DNA of 64,000 nt from Prochlorococcus sp. AG-449-G23. GTDB taxonomy: Bacteria > Cyanobacteriota > Cyanobacteriia > PCC-6307 > Cyanobiaceae. A program made the translations under genes and the position numbers. Location of the stretch: NCBI GenBank assembly GCA_003209585.1, contig QCQJ01000006.1:1-64000 (forward strand). The letters are read 5' to 3'. Under the pieces are notes generated by a model. The model ran no database searches. It was not told where the DNA came from and was given only the letters and a program-made list of their open reading frames with translations. Positions 9,304 through 18,693 of this stretch are shown here, in pieces; within the stretch, counting starts at the first letter, position 1; every line of letters starts with the position of its first letter.

Positions 9304-9963
9304 ATGCCCAATATTGAATATGAATTAAACGAGAAAATTCATGCGATTATTATTAACCCTTATTTATCATGGGAAGATTTCCGTGTGAATTGCGATTTAA
9401 TAAGAAAATACAATATCAAAAATATTTCTACTTCACTAAATTATTTAACTGATCTTAAAAACTGTTTGGGTAATTACAGTGCGGATATAAACGCACTTAT
9501 TTCTTACCCTTTAGCAGATTTACCAGTTTCATTTATTGAAGAATTAGTTTGTTTTGCAAAAGATAAGGGTGCAAAAGGAATTGAATATATCCCAAACTTT
9601 ATCAATTTATCCAAAAGAAATTTAGAAACTTTCGCTGCTGAAATTGAGCAAGTAAAGTTATCTGGATTACCAGTTTCATTAATCATAAATAAATCAAAAC
9701 TACAAAAAGAAGTTTTATACAATGCGATAGAAATATCTTTGGAATTAGGAATAAAGAATTTTCAATTCGGGGATGGGTTTGGGCCGCCTATTACATTAAA
9801 TGACGTAGCAGAAATATTAAAAATAACGGGCTCCCAAAATCAAATCAAAGTTGTAGGTGGTATAAAAAAACTTACACAAGTTATTGATTTGTTTGATAAT
9901 GGAATTAGTTGCGTTGGAACTTCTAATTATTGTGAGATTTTTCAAGAAGTAAAGGTTTTTTAA
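9304..9963 (+). CDS. deoC: DeoC-like protein, probably inactive as aldolase
   Basis: 219 residues with the alternating helix-strand pattern of the deoxyribose-phosphate aldolase TIM barrel. By eye alignment the conserved landmarks are present: GAKGIEYIPNF (Asp102 region of E. coli DeoC), NFQFGDGFGPP (Lys167 region, usually VKTSTGF) and QIKVVGGIKK (Lys201 region). Only Lys182 (Lys201 equivalent) is kept; the Schiff-base lysine is replaced by Gln154 and the Asp by Glu94. Family membership is likely, but the classical reaction is doubtful. Its stop codon is directly followed by the recO start (TAAATG), so the two are probably translated together. Confidence 0.75.
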   Translation: MPNIEYELNEKIHAIIINPYLSWEDFRVNCDLIRKYNIKNISTSLNYLTDLKNCLGNYSADINALISYPLADLPVSFIEELVCFAKDKGAKGIEYIPNFINLSKRNLETFAAEIEQVKLSGLPVSLIINKSKLQKEVLYNAIEISLELGIKNFQFGDGFGPPITLNDVAEILKITGSQNQIKVVGGIKKLTQVIDLFDNGISCVGTSNYCEIFQEVKVF

Positions 9964-10550
9964 ATGTCTGGTTCTGGTGAGTGCAGACTAGAGGGTCTCT
10001 GCATTAAAGCTTCTCCATTAGGAGAGAATGATAGATTAATAACAATTCTAACTGATGAGCAAGGGATTGTTCGATTAGCGGTACCTGGTGCTAGACGTCC
10101 TAAAAGCAGTCTTGCCGCAGCAAGTCCATTAACGTATTTAAGTCTGCAAATTTTTGGGAAAAGAAATCTTAAATCTGTTCGTCAAATTAAAATATTAAAA
10201 AGCTATTCTGGTCTAGGGAAAAATATTGAATGTCTTGCAGCCGCACAAGCAATAACTGAATTAACTTTTTTATTAGTAGGTAATAATGACAAGCAACAAA
10301 ACTATTTATCTTGTGTTCTTGCACATCTAGATAGAATTTATTTGTATGAAGAATCTGAAGAAGAAGATATTAAAATGCTCTCAATGAGTATTCAATCTTT
10401 AATCCATCTATTAGCCATTGGAGGTATAAATTTACCAATTCATCATTGCTGTAAAACTGGAGAACCTATTATTCCTCCTTTAGGAAATTGGGAATGGAAT
10501 TGTTATTATTTGCCAAGTGAGGGGTTTTCGTCCATGGAAGATCCTCAAAG
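9953..10550 (+). repeat. 598-base perfect duplication, copy B (native site)
   Basis: This is the source copy of the segment repeated at 197-794. It spans the last 11 bases of deoC and the first 587 bases of recO. Here both flanks make sense (intact deoC upstream, intact recO downstream), so this is the native location and 197-794 is the derived one. Confidence 0.95.
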
Positions 10551-10749
10551 TAATCTAAAAATAAATGCATCTGAAGTTGCTCTATTACAGAGACTTCTTT
10601 TCCCCGAATTACCAATAAAATCTAATGGAGATTTATTGGGACCTAAAAAAGTCTGGCTTAAAATATTATTTATCATTGAGACTTGGATCTCTGCTCAACT
10701 AGAGAAAGATCTATCTTCACTAAAAATGTTGAGAGAAATATATAGTTGA
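9964..10749 (+). CDS. recO: DNA repair protein RecO
   Basis: 261 residues, full length. RecO loads RecA onto SSB-coated gaps together with RecR in the RecFOR pathway. The N-terminal OB fold covers about residues 1-80 (EGLCIKASPLGENDRLITIL, then PGARRPKSSLAAASPLTYL), followed by an all-helical part. The usual zinc-binding cysteines of the family are reduced here to a CC pair in HHCCKTGEP. The start codon abuts the deoC stop. The first 195 codons are duplicated at the left end of the window. Confidence 0.93.
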   Translation: MSGSGECRLEGLCIKASPLGENDRLITILTDEQGIVRLAVPGARRPKSSLAAASPLTYLSLQIFGKRNLKSVRQIKILKSYSGLGKNIECLAAAQAITELTFLLVGNNDKQQNYLSCVLAHLDRIYLYEESEEEDIKMLSMSIQSLIHLLAIGGINLPIHHCCKTGEPIIPPLGNWEWNCYYLPSEGFSSMEDPQSNLKINASEVALLQRLLFPELPIKSNGDLLGPKKVWLKILFIIETWISAQLEKDLSSLKMLREIYS

Positions 10750-10833
10750 GATTTTCATAAATCATTAACAAATTTAAAAATTATGATCATGGCGACTTTA
10801 CTGTTAACTTTATAAATAGCTAAATCAATTAAT

Positions 10834-11991
10834 GTGGTTCATATTGCCTGGTTGGGTAAAAAAACCCCTTTTTGCGGAAATGTAACTTACGGTAATTCAA
10901 CTACTCAGGAATTGAAGGCCAGAGGGCATAAAATTAGTTTTATTCATTTCGACAATCCCTCTAGTTCAAATTCATCAAAACCATTATTTCTTGCAAATGA
11001 TCCTGATGTAAGTCTCCCATATTTAATTAAATCTCAAGTTTATACAATACCCTCGCCAAGGGCAGAAAAAGAGCTAAGGTTATCATTGGAAAGATTAAAA
11101 CCTGACATAGTACATGCAAGCCTAACTTTATCTCCTTTAGACTTTAGACTTCCAGAGCTTTGTAATGAAATTAATATACCTCTCATAGGAACATTTCATC
11201 CACCATTTGATGCAAAAAATAGAAATCTAACTGCGAGCACTCAACAGTTAACTTATCAACTTTATGCTCCCTCTTTAGCAAAGTTCGATAAAATAATTAT
11301 TTTTTCTGAACCTCAAAAAAATGTTCTTGAGAAATTAGGAGTACCTAAAGAAAAACAAATAATTATTCCAAACGGCGTTGATGAAAATATTTGGAAACCT
11401 TTTTGCGAAAAAAGTAAAAAATATGATGAGGTAAAAAATAAACTTGGAAATGAAAGAATCTTTTTATATATGGGAAGGATTGCAAATGAGAAAAATATCG
11501 AGGCACTTTTACGTTCTTGGCGCCAAACAAACACTCAAAATTGCAAATTAGTTATTGTTGGGGACGGACCAATGAAGCCAACACTTGAAAATAGTTTTTC
11601 TAACCTTGGTAATGAGAAATTAATTTGGTGGGGTGCTGAATTAGATTTAGAAACTCGGATAGCAATAATGCAAATAGCAGAAGTATTTTTCTTACCAAGC
11701 TTAGTAGAAGGTTTATCATTATCACTTTTAGAGGCAATGTCTGCTGGTACCGCTTGTGTAGCTACAGATGCCGGAGCTGATGGTGAAGTTTTAGATAATG
11801 GAGCAGGAATAGTAATTTCAACTGATAATGTGGCTTCACAATTAAAAACAATAATCCCAATTCTTGTGGAACACCCTTCATTTACAAAAGATCTTGGAGA
11901 AAAAGCTAGAGAACGTATACTTGAGAGATACACAATTGCTAAAAATATAAATTCACTTGAAAAAGTTTATATGAACTTAAAAGATAATTGA
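10834..11991 (+). CDS. GT4-family glycosyltransferase
   Basis: 385 residues with the two Rossmann-like halves of a GT-B enzyme. The C-terminal half has the GT4 signatures IIPNGVDENIW, LYMGRIANEKNIEALLRSW and the sugar-nucleotide motif PSLVEGLSLSLLEAMSAG, with the E-x7-E arrangement. The N-terminus (HIAWLGKKTPFCGNVTYG) is not that of SqdX, so a sulfolipid role is not supported. Acceptor and product are unknown; envelope polysaccharide or glycolipid synthesis are the likely options. It is convergent with proC (4 bases between stop codons). Confidence 0.88.
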   Translation: MVHIAWLGKKTPFCGNVTYGNSTTQELKARGHKISFIHFDNPSSSNSSKPLFLANDPDVSLPYLIKSQVYTIPSPRAEKELRLSLERLKPDIVHASLTLSPLDFRLPELCNEINIPLIGTFHPPFDAKNRNLTASTQQLTYQLYAPSLAKFDKIIIFSEPQKNVLEKLGVPKEKQIIIPNGVDENIWKPFCEKSKKYDEVKNKLGNERIFLYMGRIANEKNIEALLRSWRQTNTQNCKLVIVGDGPMKPTLENSFSNLGNEKLIWWGAELDLETRIAIMQIAEVFFLPSLVEGLSLSLLEAMSAGTACVATDAGADGEVLDNGAGIVISTDNVASQLKTIIPILVEHPSFTKDLGEKARERILERYTIAKNINSLEKVYMNLKDN

Positions 11992-11995
11992 AAAC

Positions 11996-12808
11996 CTATC
12001 GAAACTCTTTACTTCTATTACTAGCAGAAACTATTGATTCAATTAATGCTGACCTTACACTCTTTTTTTCTAATACCCTTAAAGCAGAAATTGTTGTGCC
12101 ACCTGGAGAGGTTACTAAATTTTTAAGCTCAGAAGTGGTAAGTTTATTTTCCTTTATTAGACAAATAGTCCCTAGTATCATTTCCATAACAAGTTCCTCT
12201 GAAATTATTTTTGGTAATCCCCCGCTTAATCCTCCATCACTTAATGCTTCGATAATTAAAGCAATAATTGCAGGAGCTGATGAAGTCAAAGCTAAAAATA
12301 TATCAAGGTAATCTTCAGTAAATTCATAAATTTTACTTGTATTTTCAAATAATTTTTTTGTAAATTGTTTCTGATCTTCTGTAATTTCTTCTCCCCAAGA
12401 AATCCCTGTTAAACCTTTGCCAATAGTTATTGGAATATTTGTAACCACCCTCACACATTTATGATTAGGAAACTTTTGAGTAAGTCTATTTATTGAAACC
12501 CCTGCAAGAATTGAAACTATTAAATTGTCCTTGTTTTTTATATGATGGGCCTCACTTATATCATTTAATTGTTGGGGTTTTATCGAAAGAAGTTTATATT
12601 GACAATCCCAAATTATTTTTGACTCTTTAGTACCTGATTTATAAACATTTATATTATGTTTATAATTTTTTTTTATATTTTCTAAACTTTTTTCTGTATT
12701 CACAACACAAAAAACATTCTCTGGCTGAATTAATTTTTTATCTAATAGAGGGGTAACTATAGCACTTGCAATATTTCCAAAACCAATAATCGCAATTTTA
12801 TCTGTCAC
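11996..12808 (-). CDS. proC: Pyrroline-5-carboxylate reductase
   Basis: 270 residues. ProC performs the last step of proline synthesis using NAD(P)H. The N-terminal dinucleotide site IAIIGFGNIASAIV is at residues 5-18. The C-terminal helical domain includes LTSSAPAIIALIIEALSDGG and the ending block NLVTSPGGTTISALRVLE, a strong ProC signature. It lies 7 bases after sepF on the same strand, at the end of a pipX-pipY-sepF-proC run. Confidence 0.96.
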   Translation of the reverse strand: MTDKIAIIGFGNIASAIVTPLLDKKLIQPENVFCVVNTEKSLENIKKNYKHNINVYKSGTKESKIIWDCQYKLLSIKPQQLNDISEAHHIKNKDNLIVSILAGVSINRLTQKFPNHKCVRVVTNIPITIGKGLTGISWGEEITEDQKQFTKKLFENTSKIYEFTEDYLDIFLALTSSAPAIIALIIEALSDGGLSGGLPKIISEELVMEMILGTICLIKENKLTTSELKNLVTSPGGTTISALRVLEKKSVRSALIESIVSASNRSKEFR

Positions 12809-12815
12809 AGATTAA

Positions 12816-13391
12816 TCATGAATAAGCACTTAATTTAGAATTACCCCATGCTGGTTCAGGAGTAGTATTTTTTTCTAAACTGTATTGTGGTGGGTTTTCT
12901 GTAGGCCCAGAGGAAGGAGAAGCTTCTTCTGGGGAAGAACTAGTTACATTTACACAACTTGGAGCGAAAAGAAAAATACTTTCTCCGACTCTCTCTTGAT
13001 GTCCATCAATTGCATATGTGCCCCCAGCAATAAAATCAACCGCTCTTTGAGCTTGATCAGGATCCATCATAGTTAAATTGAGAATTACAGTTTTTCTCTC
13101 TCTTAATGCTTGTATAGCTTGAGGCATCTCATCAAAACTTCTTGGTTCCATTAGACTTACTTCTGATGATGAATTTGAGATCCCAGGCATTCCAACTACT
13201 TTTTGTGATCTATTATTATTCATAAAATCGAATGGATTTGCATTTGCAAGGGCATTTGTATTTCTTGGATTTTGTTTGAAATTATTAATATCATTTAATT
13301 CATCCTCTGAAGGATAGTCCAACTCATCAAAATCATCATCGAGATACTCATCTCCTGCAACAACTGCCTTTAATCTTGAAATAAGTGACAC
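12816..13391 (-). CDS. sepF: Cell division protein SepF
   Basis: 191 residues. SepF binds FtsZ and the membrane and shapes the division septum; the cyanobacterial form is also called Cdv2. The N-terminus [20 protein letters not shown] supplies the membrane-anchoring amphipathic helix followed by an acidic linker. The conserved core is at about 70-150 ([56 protein letters not shown]). The C-terminal tail is low-complexity Ser/Pro. It sits between pipY and proC, an order shared in part with Gram-positive division clusters. Confidence 0.95.
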   Translation of the reverse strand: MSLISRLKAVVAGDEYLDDDFDELDYPSEDELNDINNFKQNPRNTNALANANPFDFMNNNRSQKVVGMPGISNSSSEVSLMEPRSFDEMPQAIQALRERKTVILNLTMMDPDQAQRAVDFIAGGTYAIDGHQERVGESIFLFAPSCVNVTSSSPEEASPSSGPTENPPQYSLEKNTTPEPAWGNSKLSAYS

Positions 13392-13541
13392 CTTTTAAAT
13401 CCTCTTGAAATTGATTACTAAGGTTTAAGAACCTTAAGCAATAGATTCATTTTTTAAATGAATAAACTACCTATACTTAAATAACGTTAGTTGTACTTTA
13501 CTGCAAGTTTATAGATAAGATTTTTATAAAAAAATAACTAA

Positions 13542-14177
13542 TTAGGATCTATCTCCAAAAATCAATGATCCTAATCTTAACCAAGTTGATCCAGCGTCAA
13601 TAGCTTCCTCCCAATCTCCTGACATACCCATGGAACAATCAGGGAGTTGCAGTGAATCAGCGAGAGCACGACATTTTTTGAACAACTCTAAATTTTCTTT
13701 AGAGCTAAGTCCTTTAGGATTGATAGTCATCAAACCAATTAATGAAATATTTTTCAACTCTTTAATTTCTCTCCATTTCAATATTAAGAATTCAGGATTA
13801 AAGCCGCCTTTAGTAGGATCATCACTTAACTTAACCTGCAACATTATTAATGGATATTTCTTCTCTTCACGTGAAATATTAGAAATCTTTTGCAACTTTT
13901 CAAATGAATCTACTGAATGAATATATTTAAAATTTTGTACTATCTTTCTTATTTTATTACTTTGTATTCTTCCAATAAAGTGCCAATTTATTTGTTTAAG
14001 GTCATTTAAGATCAGTTGTTTTTCAAAAGCCTCTTGAAACTTACTCTCACCAAAATCATTCTGACCTATATTTTGAATAGTTTTGATTTCTTGACTTTTA
14101 AATCCTTTACTTACGGCAAGTATATTTACATTTGATGGGATTTTATTTTTTATTTTTAAATAATTTGCAGGGTTCAC
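13542..14177 (-). CDS. pipY: PLP homeostasis protein (YggS/PROSC family, PipY)
   Basis: 211 residues forming a single TIM-barrel PLP protein without known enzymatic activity. The PLP lysine lies in ILAVSKGFKSQEI, INWHFIGRIQSNKIRKI is the family signature, and the C-terminal block SMGMSGDWEEAIDAGSTWLR binds the phosphate. In cyanobacteria the gene forms an operon with pipX and affects PLP balance and nitrogen signalling. Here pipX ends 3 bases before its start, which fits that operon. Confidence 0.94.
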   Translation of the reverse strand: MNPANYLKIKNKIPSNVNILAVSKGFKSQEIKTIQNIGQNDFGESKFQEAFEKQLILNDLKQINWHFIGRIQSNKIRKIVQNFKYIHSVDSFEKLQKISNISREEKKYPLIMLQVKLSDDPTKGGFNPEFLILKWREIKELKNISLIGLMTINPKGLSSKENLELFKKCRALADSLQLPDCSMGMSGDWEEAIDAGSTWLRLGSLIFGDRS

Positions 14178-14180
14178 CTT

Positions 14181-14447
14181 TTATAAGAAAGTTTGCGTGA
14201 ATAAATTCTCCCATTTAGATAGTTCTTCAGATCCTTTTCTTCTAGCTTTTTGAAGGTTTAATTCGGCCTGATTACGGGCATCTAAATAGGGTATAACTTC
14301 AAAAAAAACTTCTCTCTGTCGAACTTCTACCAAGAAAAACATTTTTTGAGCGTATAAAGTCGCATAAATATCTCTCCCATCATTTCCAGGAGAAACTTGA
14401 TACAACATGCCAAATGTTGGATGGTTTAAATAACGCTCAGAACTCAA
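14181..14447 (-). CDS. pipX: PII-interacting protein X, NtcA co-activator
   Basis: 88 residues, the expected PipX length. The Tudor-like N-terminal domain contains NHPTFGMLYQV, LYAQKMFFLVEV and VIPYLDARNQAE, and the two C-terminal helices follow. PipX binds either PII (GlnB) or the nitrogen regulator NtcA, depending on 2-oxoglutarate, and boosts NtcA-dependent transcription. It is restricted to cyanobacteria, which supports the host assignment. It precedes pipY in an apparent two-gene operon; the EcfT-like gene upstream ends 19 bases away. Confidence 0.96.
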   Translation of the reverse strand: MSSERYLNHPTFGMLYQVSPGNDGRDIYATLYAQKMFFLVEVRQREVFFEVIPYLDARNQAELNLQKARRKGSEELSKWENLFTQTFL

Positions 14448-14466
14448 ATCTAAAATATTGTGTTAT

Positions 14467-15381
14467 TTATAATGCACCATACAGTTTTCTAAGAAAAATT
14501 GCTATGCAAATAAAAAAAATCGATAATGTATTAACAATTACATTGAGAGATTTTGAAGGATAAAGAGTTCTAAATCTGTTGGTTTTTATAATAATTTTTT
14601 TCTTTGAGAGCAATGATTCTGCTCCATTATCAATTCTCATAAATATATTTTGAAATAACCTTTCCACTAAGATTAACAAAACATTAAATGATTTCTTTAA
14701 TCCTAAATTTCGAAAATTAATTGATCTCACTGACACTGATTTAATGATGTTTTGAAATTCTTCCTGAACTAGAGGAATAAAACGTAATGCTATTAATAAC
14801 TGAAAAAGCCACTTACTAATTGGCAATCCAATCTTTCTTAATGGATACATAAACCAACTTAATCCCCATACAATATCTTCCTGCAATGTGGTTAAAAGCA
14901 TCAAATTCACACTATGAATAACGGTAAATATCAAAGTGGAGGTTTTTATTCCTAGTTCAAAGGCTTTTCTTGATAAGTTAAAGGGACCAAAATTAATAAA
15001 CCATATCTTCTGCGAAGGAATTTGCAAAATATTCCATTCTTTTTGGCTTTCCAGTACTACTTGCAACTCATTGGGATTTCTTAAGTAGCCATCAAGAGAT
15101 TGAATATCAGAAGAGGCGAGTACCGATATACATCCAATTAATAGTGATAAACATGTGAGTAAAAATAAAGATCGCCACCAAACTCTAGATGGCAATAAAC
15201 TTAAAAAAGTAATTAATATTAAAGAACCAACTAAACTCAATCTCCAGATTGGACCTGCCCAAATTGGAGTGATTAAAAATATCATTACGATAATTATTTT
15301 TAATCTACTATCTATAATTCTTAGCCAACTTCTATTACCATGAACGTATTGACCAACAGAAAATTTGGTTAGCAAATTCAT
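14467..15381 (-). CDS. Energy-coupling factor transporter membrane protein (EcfT/CbiQ family)
   Basis: 304 residues, strongly hydrophobic, with about five membrane segments (for example IIIVMIFLITPIWAG and SLFLLTCLSLLIGCISVLA). Two basic cytoplasmic loops follow; in EcfT proteins these couple to ATPases (here FIPLVQEEFQNIIKSVSVRS, close to the Ala-Arg-Gly signature region). The substrate-binding S component and ATPases are not nearby, so the vitamin or metal carried cannot be told. The stop overlaps the start of pipX's upstream space; its own start overlaps the der stop by one base, suggesting coupling. Confidence 0.85.
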   Translation of the reverse strand: MNLLTKFSVGQYVHGNRSWLRIIDSRLKIIIVMIFLITPIWAGPIWRLSLVGSLILITFLSLLPSRVWWRSLFLLTCLSLLIGCISVLASSDIQSLDGYLRNPNELQVVLESQKEWNILQIPSQKIWFINFGPFNLSRKAFELGIKTSTLIFTVIHSVNLMLLTTLQEDIVWGLSWFMYPLRKIGLPISKWLFQLLIALRFIPLVQEEFQNIIKSVSVRSINFRNLGLKKSFNVLLILVERLFQNIFMRIDNGAESLLSKKKIIIKTNRFRTLYPSKSLNVIVNTLSIFFICIAIFLRKLYGAL

Positions 15382-16754
15382 TAATCTTTTTGAATTAACT
15401 CAATATTTTCCCTTTCGACTTCTTTATTTAATGCTCTTTGTTGTTTCCCTCTCCAAAGTAAAATTAGTGGTGTACCTTCAAAGCCTAAATTTACTCTAAT
15501 TTGTTTTTCAATATATCTTCTATAAGTTATTCCGAATAATTTAGGGTCATTTACAAAAAGAGTAAAAGTGGGAGGTTTGTTCTTTACTTGTGTACCGTAA
15601 TAAAGCCTACCTTGCTTGCCGCTTCTCTTCGTTGGAGGACTTTTCCAACTGATTGATTCTTTAAGCACTTCATTAACTACAGATGTTGTAACTCTTCTTC
15701 TATGTTGATTTACAGCATTAAGAGCATGCTCAAAAATATTATCAACTCTTTGACCAGTTAGGGCAGATATAAAAATCATTTTTGACCAGTGTAAAAAATA
15801 AAGTTTAGATCTAAGTTCTTTTTCTACTTGATAAATTGTTGAACTATTTTTTTCTACAAGATCCCATTTATTAACAACAATTATACAAGCTCTGCCTTGT
15901 TCTTCTATGCGCCCAGCCAGCTTCTGGTCTTGATCAGTTACTCCATCTATAGCATCTATAACTAAAACACAAACATCACTTCTATCTATAGATTTAAAAG
16001 CCCTATTAATACCAAAGAATTCAGTTCCATATTTAACATTTTTCTTTCTTCTAATACCTGCAGTATCAATAATTTTCCAATGATTATCACCTTTTTTAAT
16101 AAGCGTATCTATTGAATCAGTTGTTGTACCACTAATATCACTAACTATTGCTCTTTTTTCTCCACAGATTGAATTTAACAAACTAGATTTACCAACATTA
16201 GGCCTACCAATAATTGACATCATTATCTTTTCTTCATCATCCTGGATATTATTTTCAGGAAGTTCGCCAATAACGAGATCTAAAAGATCTCCAGTACCTG
16301 AACCATGAATAGCCGAAACAGGGTAAGGTTCGCCTAATCCTAATTTCCAGAACTCTGAAGCTAAAGAGATTCCAAGAGTAGTCGATTCGCATTTATTAAC
16401 AACAACAATTGTTTTACAGCTTGCGTTTCTTAGCCATTTTGCTATTGACGAATCACCATCAGTAACACCTTGATTTCCATCTACCACCAGTAAAGCGAGT
16501 GAAGCCTCTTCTAAAGCTAAAAAAACTTGTGTTCTTATCTCTGGGAGAAATTCACTATCATCATCAAAAACTAGACCTCCAGTATCAACTATTTGAAATT
16601 CCTTACCTCCCCATGAAGCATTTTGATAAGTTCTATCTCTTGTAACACCAGGTTTATCGAATACTATCGCATCATTACTTTGGCAAAGACGATTAACTAA
16701 GGTAGATTTCCCAACGTTAGGTCTTCCGATAATTGCTATTGTAGGGAGAATCAA
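15381..16754 (-). CDS. der: Ribosome assembly GTPase Der (EngA)
   Basis: 457 residues with two tandem GTPase domains and a KH-like C-terminal domain. G1 motifs are GRPNVGKST near residue 9 and GRPNVGKSS near 182; G3 motifs are DTGG and DTAG; G4 motifs are NKCE and NKWD. The C-terminal end ([20 protein letters not shown], then [19 protein letters not shown]) is the KH domain. Der is essential for 50S subunit maturation. Normal length and start (ATG). Confidence 0.97.
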   Translation of the reverse strand: MILPTIAIIGRPNVGKSTLVNRLCQSNDAIVFDKPGVTRDRTYQNASWGGKEFQIVDTGGLVFDDDSEFLPEIRTQVFLALEEASLALLVVDGNQGVTDGDSSIAKWLRNASCKTIVVVNKCESTTLGISLASEFWKLGLGEPYPVSAIHGSGTGDLLDLVIGELPENNIQDDEEKIMMSIIGRPNVGKSSLLNSICGEKRAIVSDISGTTTDSIDTLIKKGDNHWKIIDTAGIRRKKNVKYGTEFFGINRAFKSIDRSDVCVLVIDAIDGVTDQDQKLAGRIEEQGRACIIVVNKWDLVEKNSSTIYQVEKELRSKLYFLHWSKMIFISALTGQRVDNIFEHALNAVNQHRRRVTTSVVNEVLKESISWKSPPTKRSGKQGRLYYGTQVKNKPPTFTLFVNDPKLFGITYRRYIEKQIRVNLGFEGTPLILLWRGKQQRALNKEVERENIELIQKD

Positions 16755-16828
16755 TTCTTCTCTCCAAAGAAATTAGTATCCATTACAACTATACCTTCAA
16801 TAGAATCATTTACCTTATTCAAAAAAAC

Positions 16829-17317
16829 TTATTTAATCTCTGGATCGCCAAAATGTCCTTTAACTGGCTCAACAGGTGGTGAGCTAGTACTTGGCATTAA
16901 TCCATTATCTTTTGAAAAACAATCATTTTCAATCGCCCAATAAATCAACCAATTTACTGCAGTCGCTCTTCTAGTTCTTCTTGGATAGAGTTCATTAATC
17001 TTGTAACCCTTAAAATTTAGAAAATTTTTCAATCCCTGTTTATAGTCTTTTGGAATTGATCGAGTCAAATGTATTGAGGCTGGTCGCTCTGAAATGATTT
17101 GAGGAGCTTTTTCAAATTTTTCTGACCAATAAGAAGGAGTTAATTCGCTAGGAATCCAATTATTTAAAGTTGTTTCTTTAGTATAAAAAAGTCTTTCCCA
17201 AATCAATTCACAAACAAAAACATCACTAACCCTATCTTCAAGAACAAGAAATAATAGATCCTTACATATTGGCCATGTAAATTTATTTTCAACTAATTTT
17301 TCTCTTTTATACATCAA
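16829..17317 (-). CDS. DUF1823-like cyanobacterial conserved protein
   Basis: 162 residues, no signal peptide or membrane segment. Recognisable conserved blocks include LFLVLEDRVSDVFVCELIWERL near residue 23, TPSYWSEKFEKAPQIISERP near 63, and a basic SIPKDYKQGLKNFLNF segment. It resembles the DUF1823 family of cyanobacteria and plastids, whose function is unknown. Its start overlaps the end of cobI by 4 bases, so the pair is probably co-translated. Confidence 0.7.
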   Translation of the reverse strand: MMYKREKLVENKFTWPICKDLLFLVLEDRVSDVFVCELIWERLFYTKETTLNNWIPSELTPSYWSEKFEKAPQIISERPASIHLTRSIPKDYKQGLKNFLNFKGYKINELYPRRTRRATAVNWLIYWAIENDCFSKDNGLMPSTSSPPVEPVKGHFGDPEIK

Positions 17318-18069
17318 TCGAACCTTATCAAAATTAAAGAAAAATAAGGCATATTATCCTCTTCATATTGTGATGCATATTGAATAATTTGATCAGGCAT
17401 ACCAACACTTAAAGCTATTAATGAAGTATTGATGATATCCTCTTTTTTTAAAATTTCCCTGACTAAATTCCATCTTTTGCCAACTTTCATAATGGCCAAA
17501 ATCATTTTATTCCCCTTACTTTCCCTAATTAGGGTTGTTAATTCTGAATTGGAAGAGGGGCATTCTTTGATGATCAAGGTCTCGCCTTTTTTTACCAAAT
17601 CAAAATCATTCACAGCTGCTGCTGCTGAAATAGAGGAAATACCAGGTATGGTTTTGGTAATAATTTCAGCATGATTATTTTTTATTAACCTCAAAATATT
17701 AGAAGAACTTGCAAATAGTGAAGTATCTCCAAGACAAAGTAAAACAACTGATTCACCATTTTTTATAAATTTAACAATTTTTTCTACGGCATTAGACCAT
17801 ATTTCATCAGGATCAAAATCCTTCCTAGCCATTGGAAAGATGATAGGGATATTTTTTTTAAATTTTATGTATTTCTTAACTATTTCTGCAGCGAAACTCT
17901 TTTTATTATCATCTGAAATTGGGAAAACTATAACTTTCGCCTTTTTGATTGCATCTACAGCAGCAATTGTTAAAAGCGATGGATCTCCAGGCCCAACACC
18001 AACGATGGTTAATTTTGGTAAATCAGTTTTATGTCGATTAAGTAAACTTAAAAACTTATTTTTTATCAT
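17314..18069 (-). CDS. cobI: Precorrin-2 C20-methyltransferase
   Basis: 251 residues of the tetrapyrrole SAM-methyltransferase fold. The N-terminus has TIVGVGPGDPSLLTIAAVDA, the glycine-rich SAM pocket; VVLLCLGDTSLFASSSNILR is the second conserved block and KTIPGISSISAAAAVNDFDL the third. CobI/CbiL methylates C20 of precorrin-2 in cobalamin synthesis; Prochlorococcus makes pseudocobalamin by this route. It lies 15 bases downstream of miaE on the same strand. Confidence 0.92.
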   Translation of the reverse strand: MIKNKFLSLLNRHKTDLPKLTIVGVGPGDPSLLTIAAVDAIKKAKVIVFPISDDNKKSFAAEIVKKYIKFKKNIPIIFPMARKDFDPDEIWSNAVEKIVKFIKNGESVVLLCLGDTSLFASSSNILRLIKNNHAEIITKTIPGISSISAAAAVNDFDLVKKGETLIIKECPSSNSELTTLIRESKGNKMILAIMKVGKRWNLVREILKKEDIINTSLIALSVGMPDQIIQYASQYEEDNMPYFSLILIRFD

Positions 18070-18084
18070 GTTTTTTTATTATCT

Positions 18085-18693
18085 TTAACTATGTACCCTT
18101 GGCATCATAAAAGTTTCAGCCAGTATTGCTGACTCAATTTTAGACAATTCCTCTAACCTTTTGAAAGTTTGATTTTTAGAGAATTTAGTTTGCGCTAGTT
18201 TCCAATAAACTCCAAAGTGCCTTGCCTCACTCTCAAGCAAAGATTCATAAAGAATTTTAAAAGATTCTTCTCTAGAATTAAGAGCAAGCAAGCTTAATCT
18301 TTCATGGCTTCTTGCTTCAATAAGTCCTGCGATTAAGAAACTATCAAGCATTCTATCGGGCTCTTCCTTTCTTATATTCTTGGACAATTCAGCTCCATAT
18401 GGAGGTGGTTTTAAGGACTCAAGAGAATATCCAAGATCCTTTAAAAAATAAAGTATTTTTTCAAAATGCTCTAATTCCTCTCTCGCTATTGGACTTAGAA
18501 CTTCTGCAAGATTTGGTTCTGATGGATATCTGAACATCAGTTGAATAGCCACTCCTGCTGCTTTTCTCTCACAATGAGCATGGTCAATAAGAATATCTAT
18601 TGGATTAGACAATGCGAGTTTAATCCACTCATCTGAGGATAATGAGGATAAATATTTAATATGAGAAAAAGGCCTTTTAAAATCGACTAGCAT
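18085..18693 (-). CDS. miaE: tRNA 2-methylthio-N6-isopentenyladenosine hydroxylase-like diiron protein
   Basis: 202 residues, all-helical. Two ExxH metal motifs are seen: DHAHCERKAAG around residue 40 and REELEHFEKILYFLKDLG around 75, with a further SHERLSLLAL and ESEARHFGVYW in the C-terminal half. This matches MiaE, a ferritin-like diiron enzyme that hydroxylates the isopentenyl group at A37 of tRNAs. Its stop abuts the aroQ region; the miaE ATG at 18693 follows directly after the aroQ stop at 18694. Confidence 0.88.
   Translation of the reverse strand: MLVDFKRPFSHIKYLSSLSSDEWIKLALSNPIDILIDHAHCERKAAGVAIQLMFRYPSEPNLAEVLSPIAREELEHFEKILYFLKDLGYSLESLKPPPYGAELSKNIRKEEPDRMLDSFLIAGLIEARSHERLSLLALNSREESFKILYESLLESEARHFGVYWKLAQTKFSKNQTFKRLEELSKIESAILAETFMMPRVHS

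Noticed and set aside
10834-11991. SqdX (sulfolipid synthase)
   Set aside because: The N-terminal half does not resemble the SqdX start or its donor-binding pattern; only the general GT4 fold is supported.
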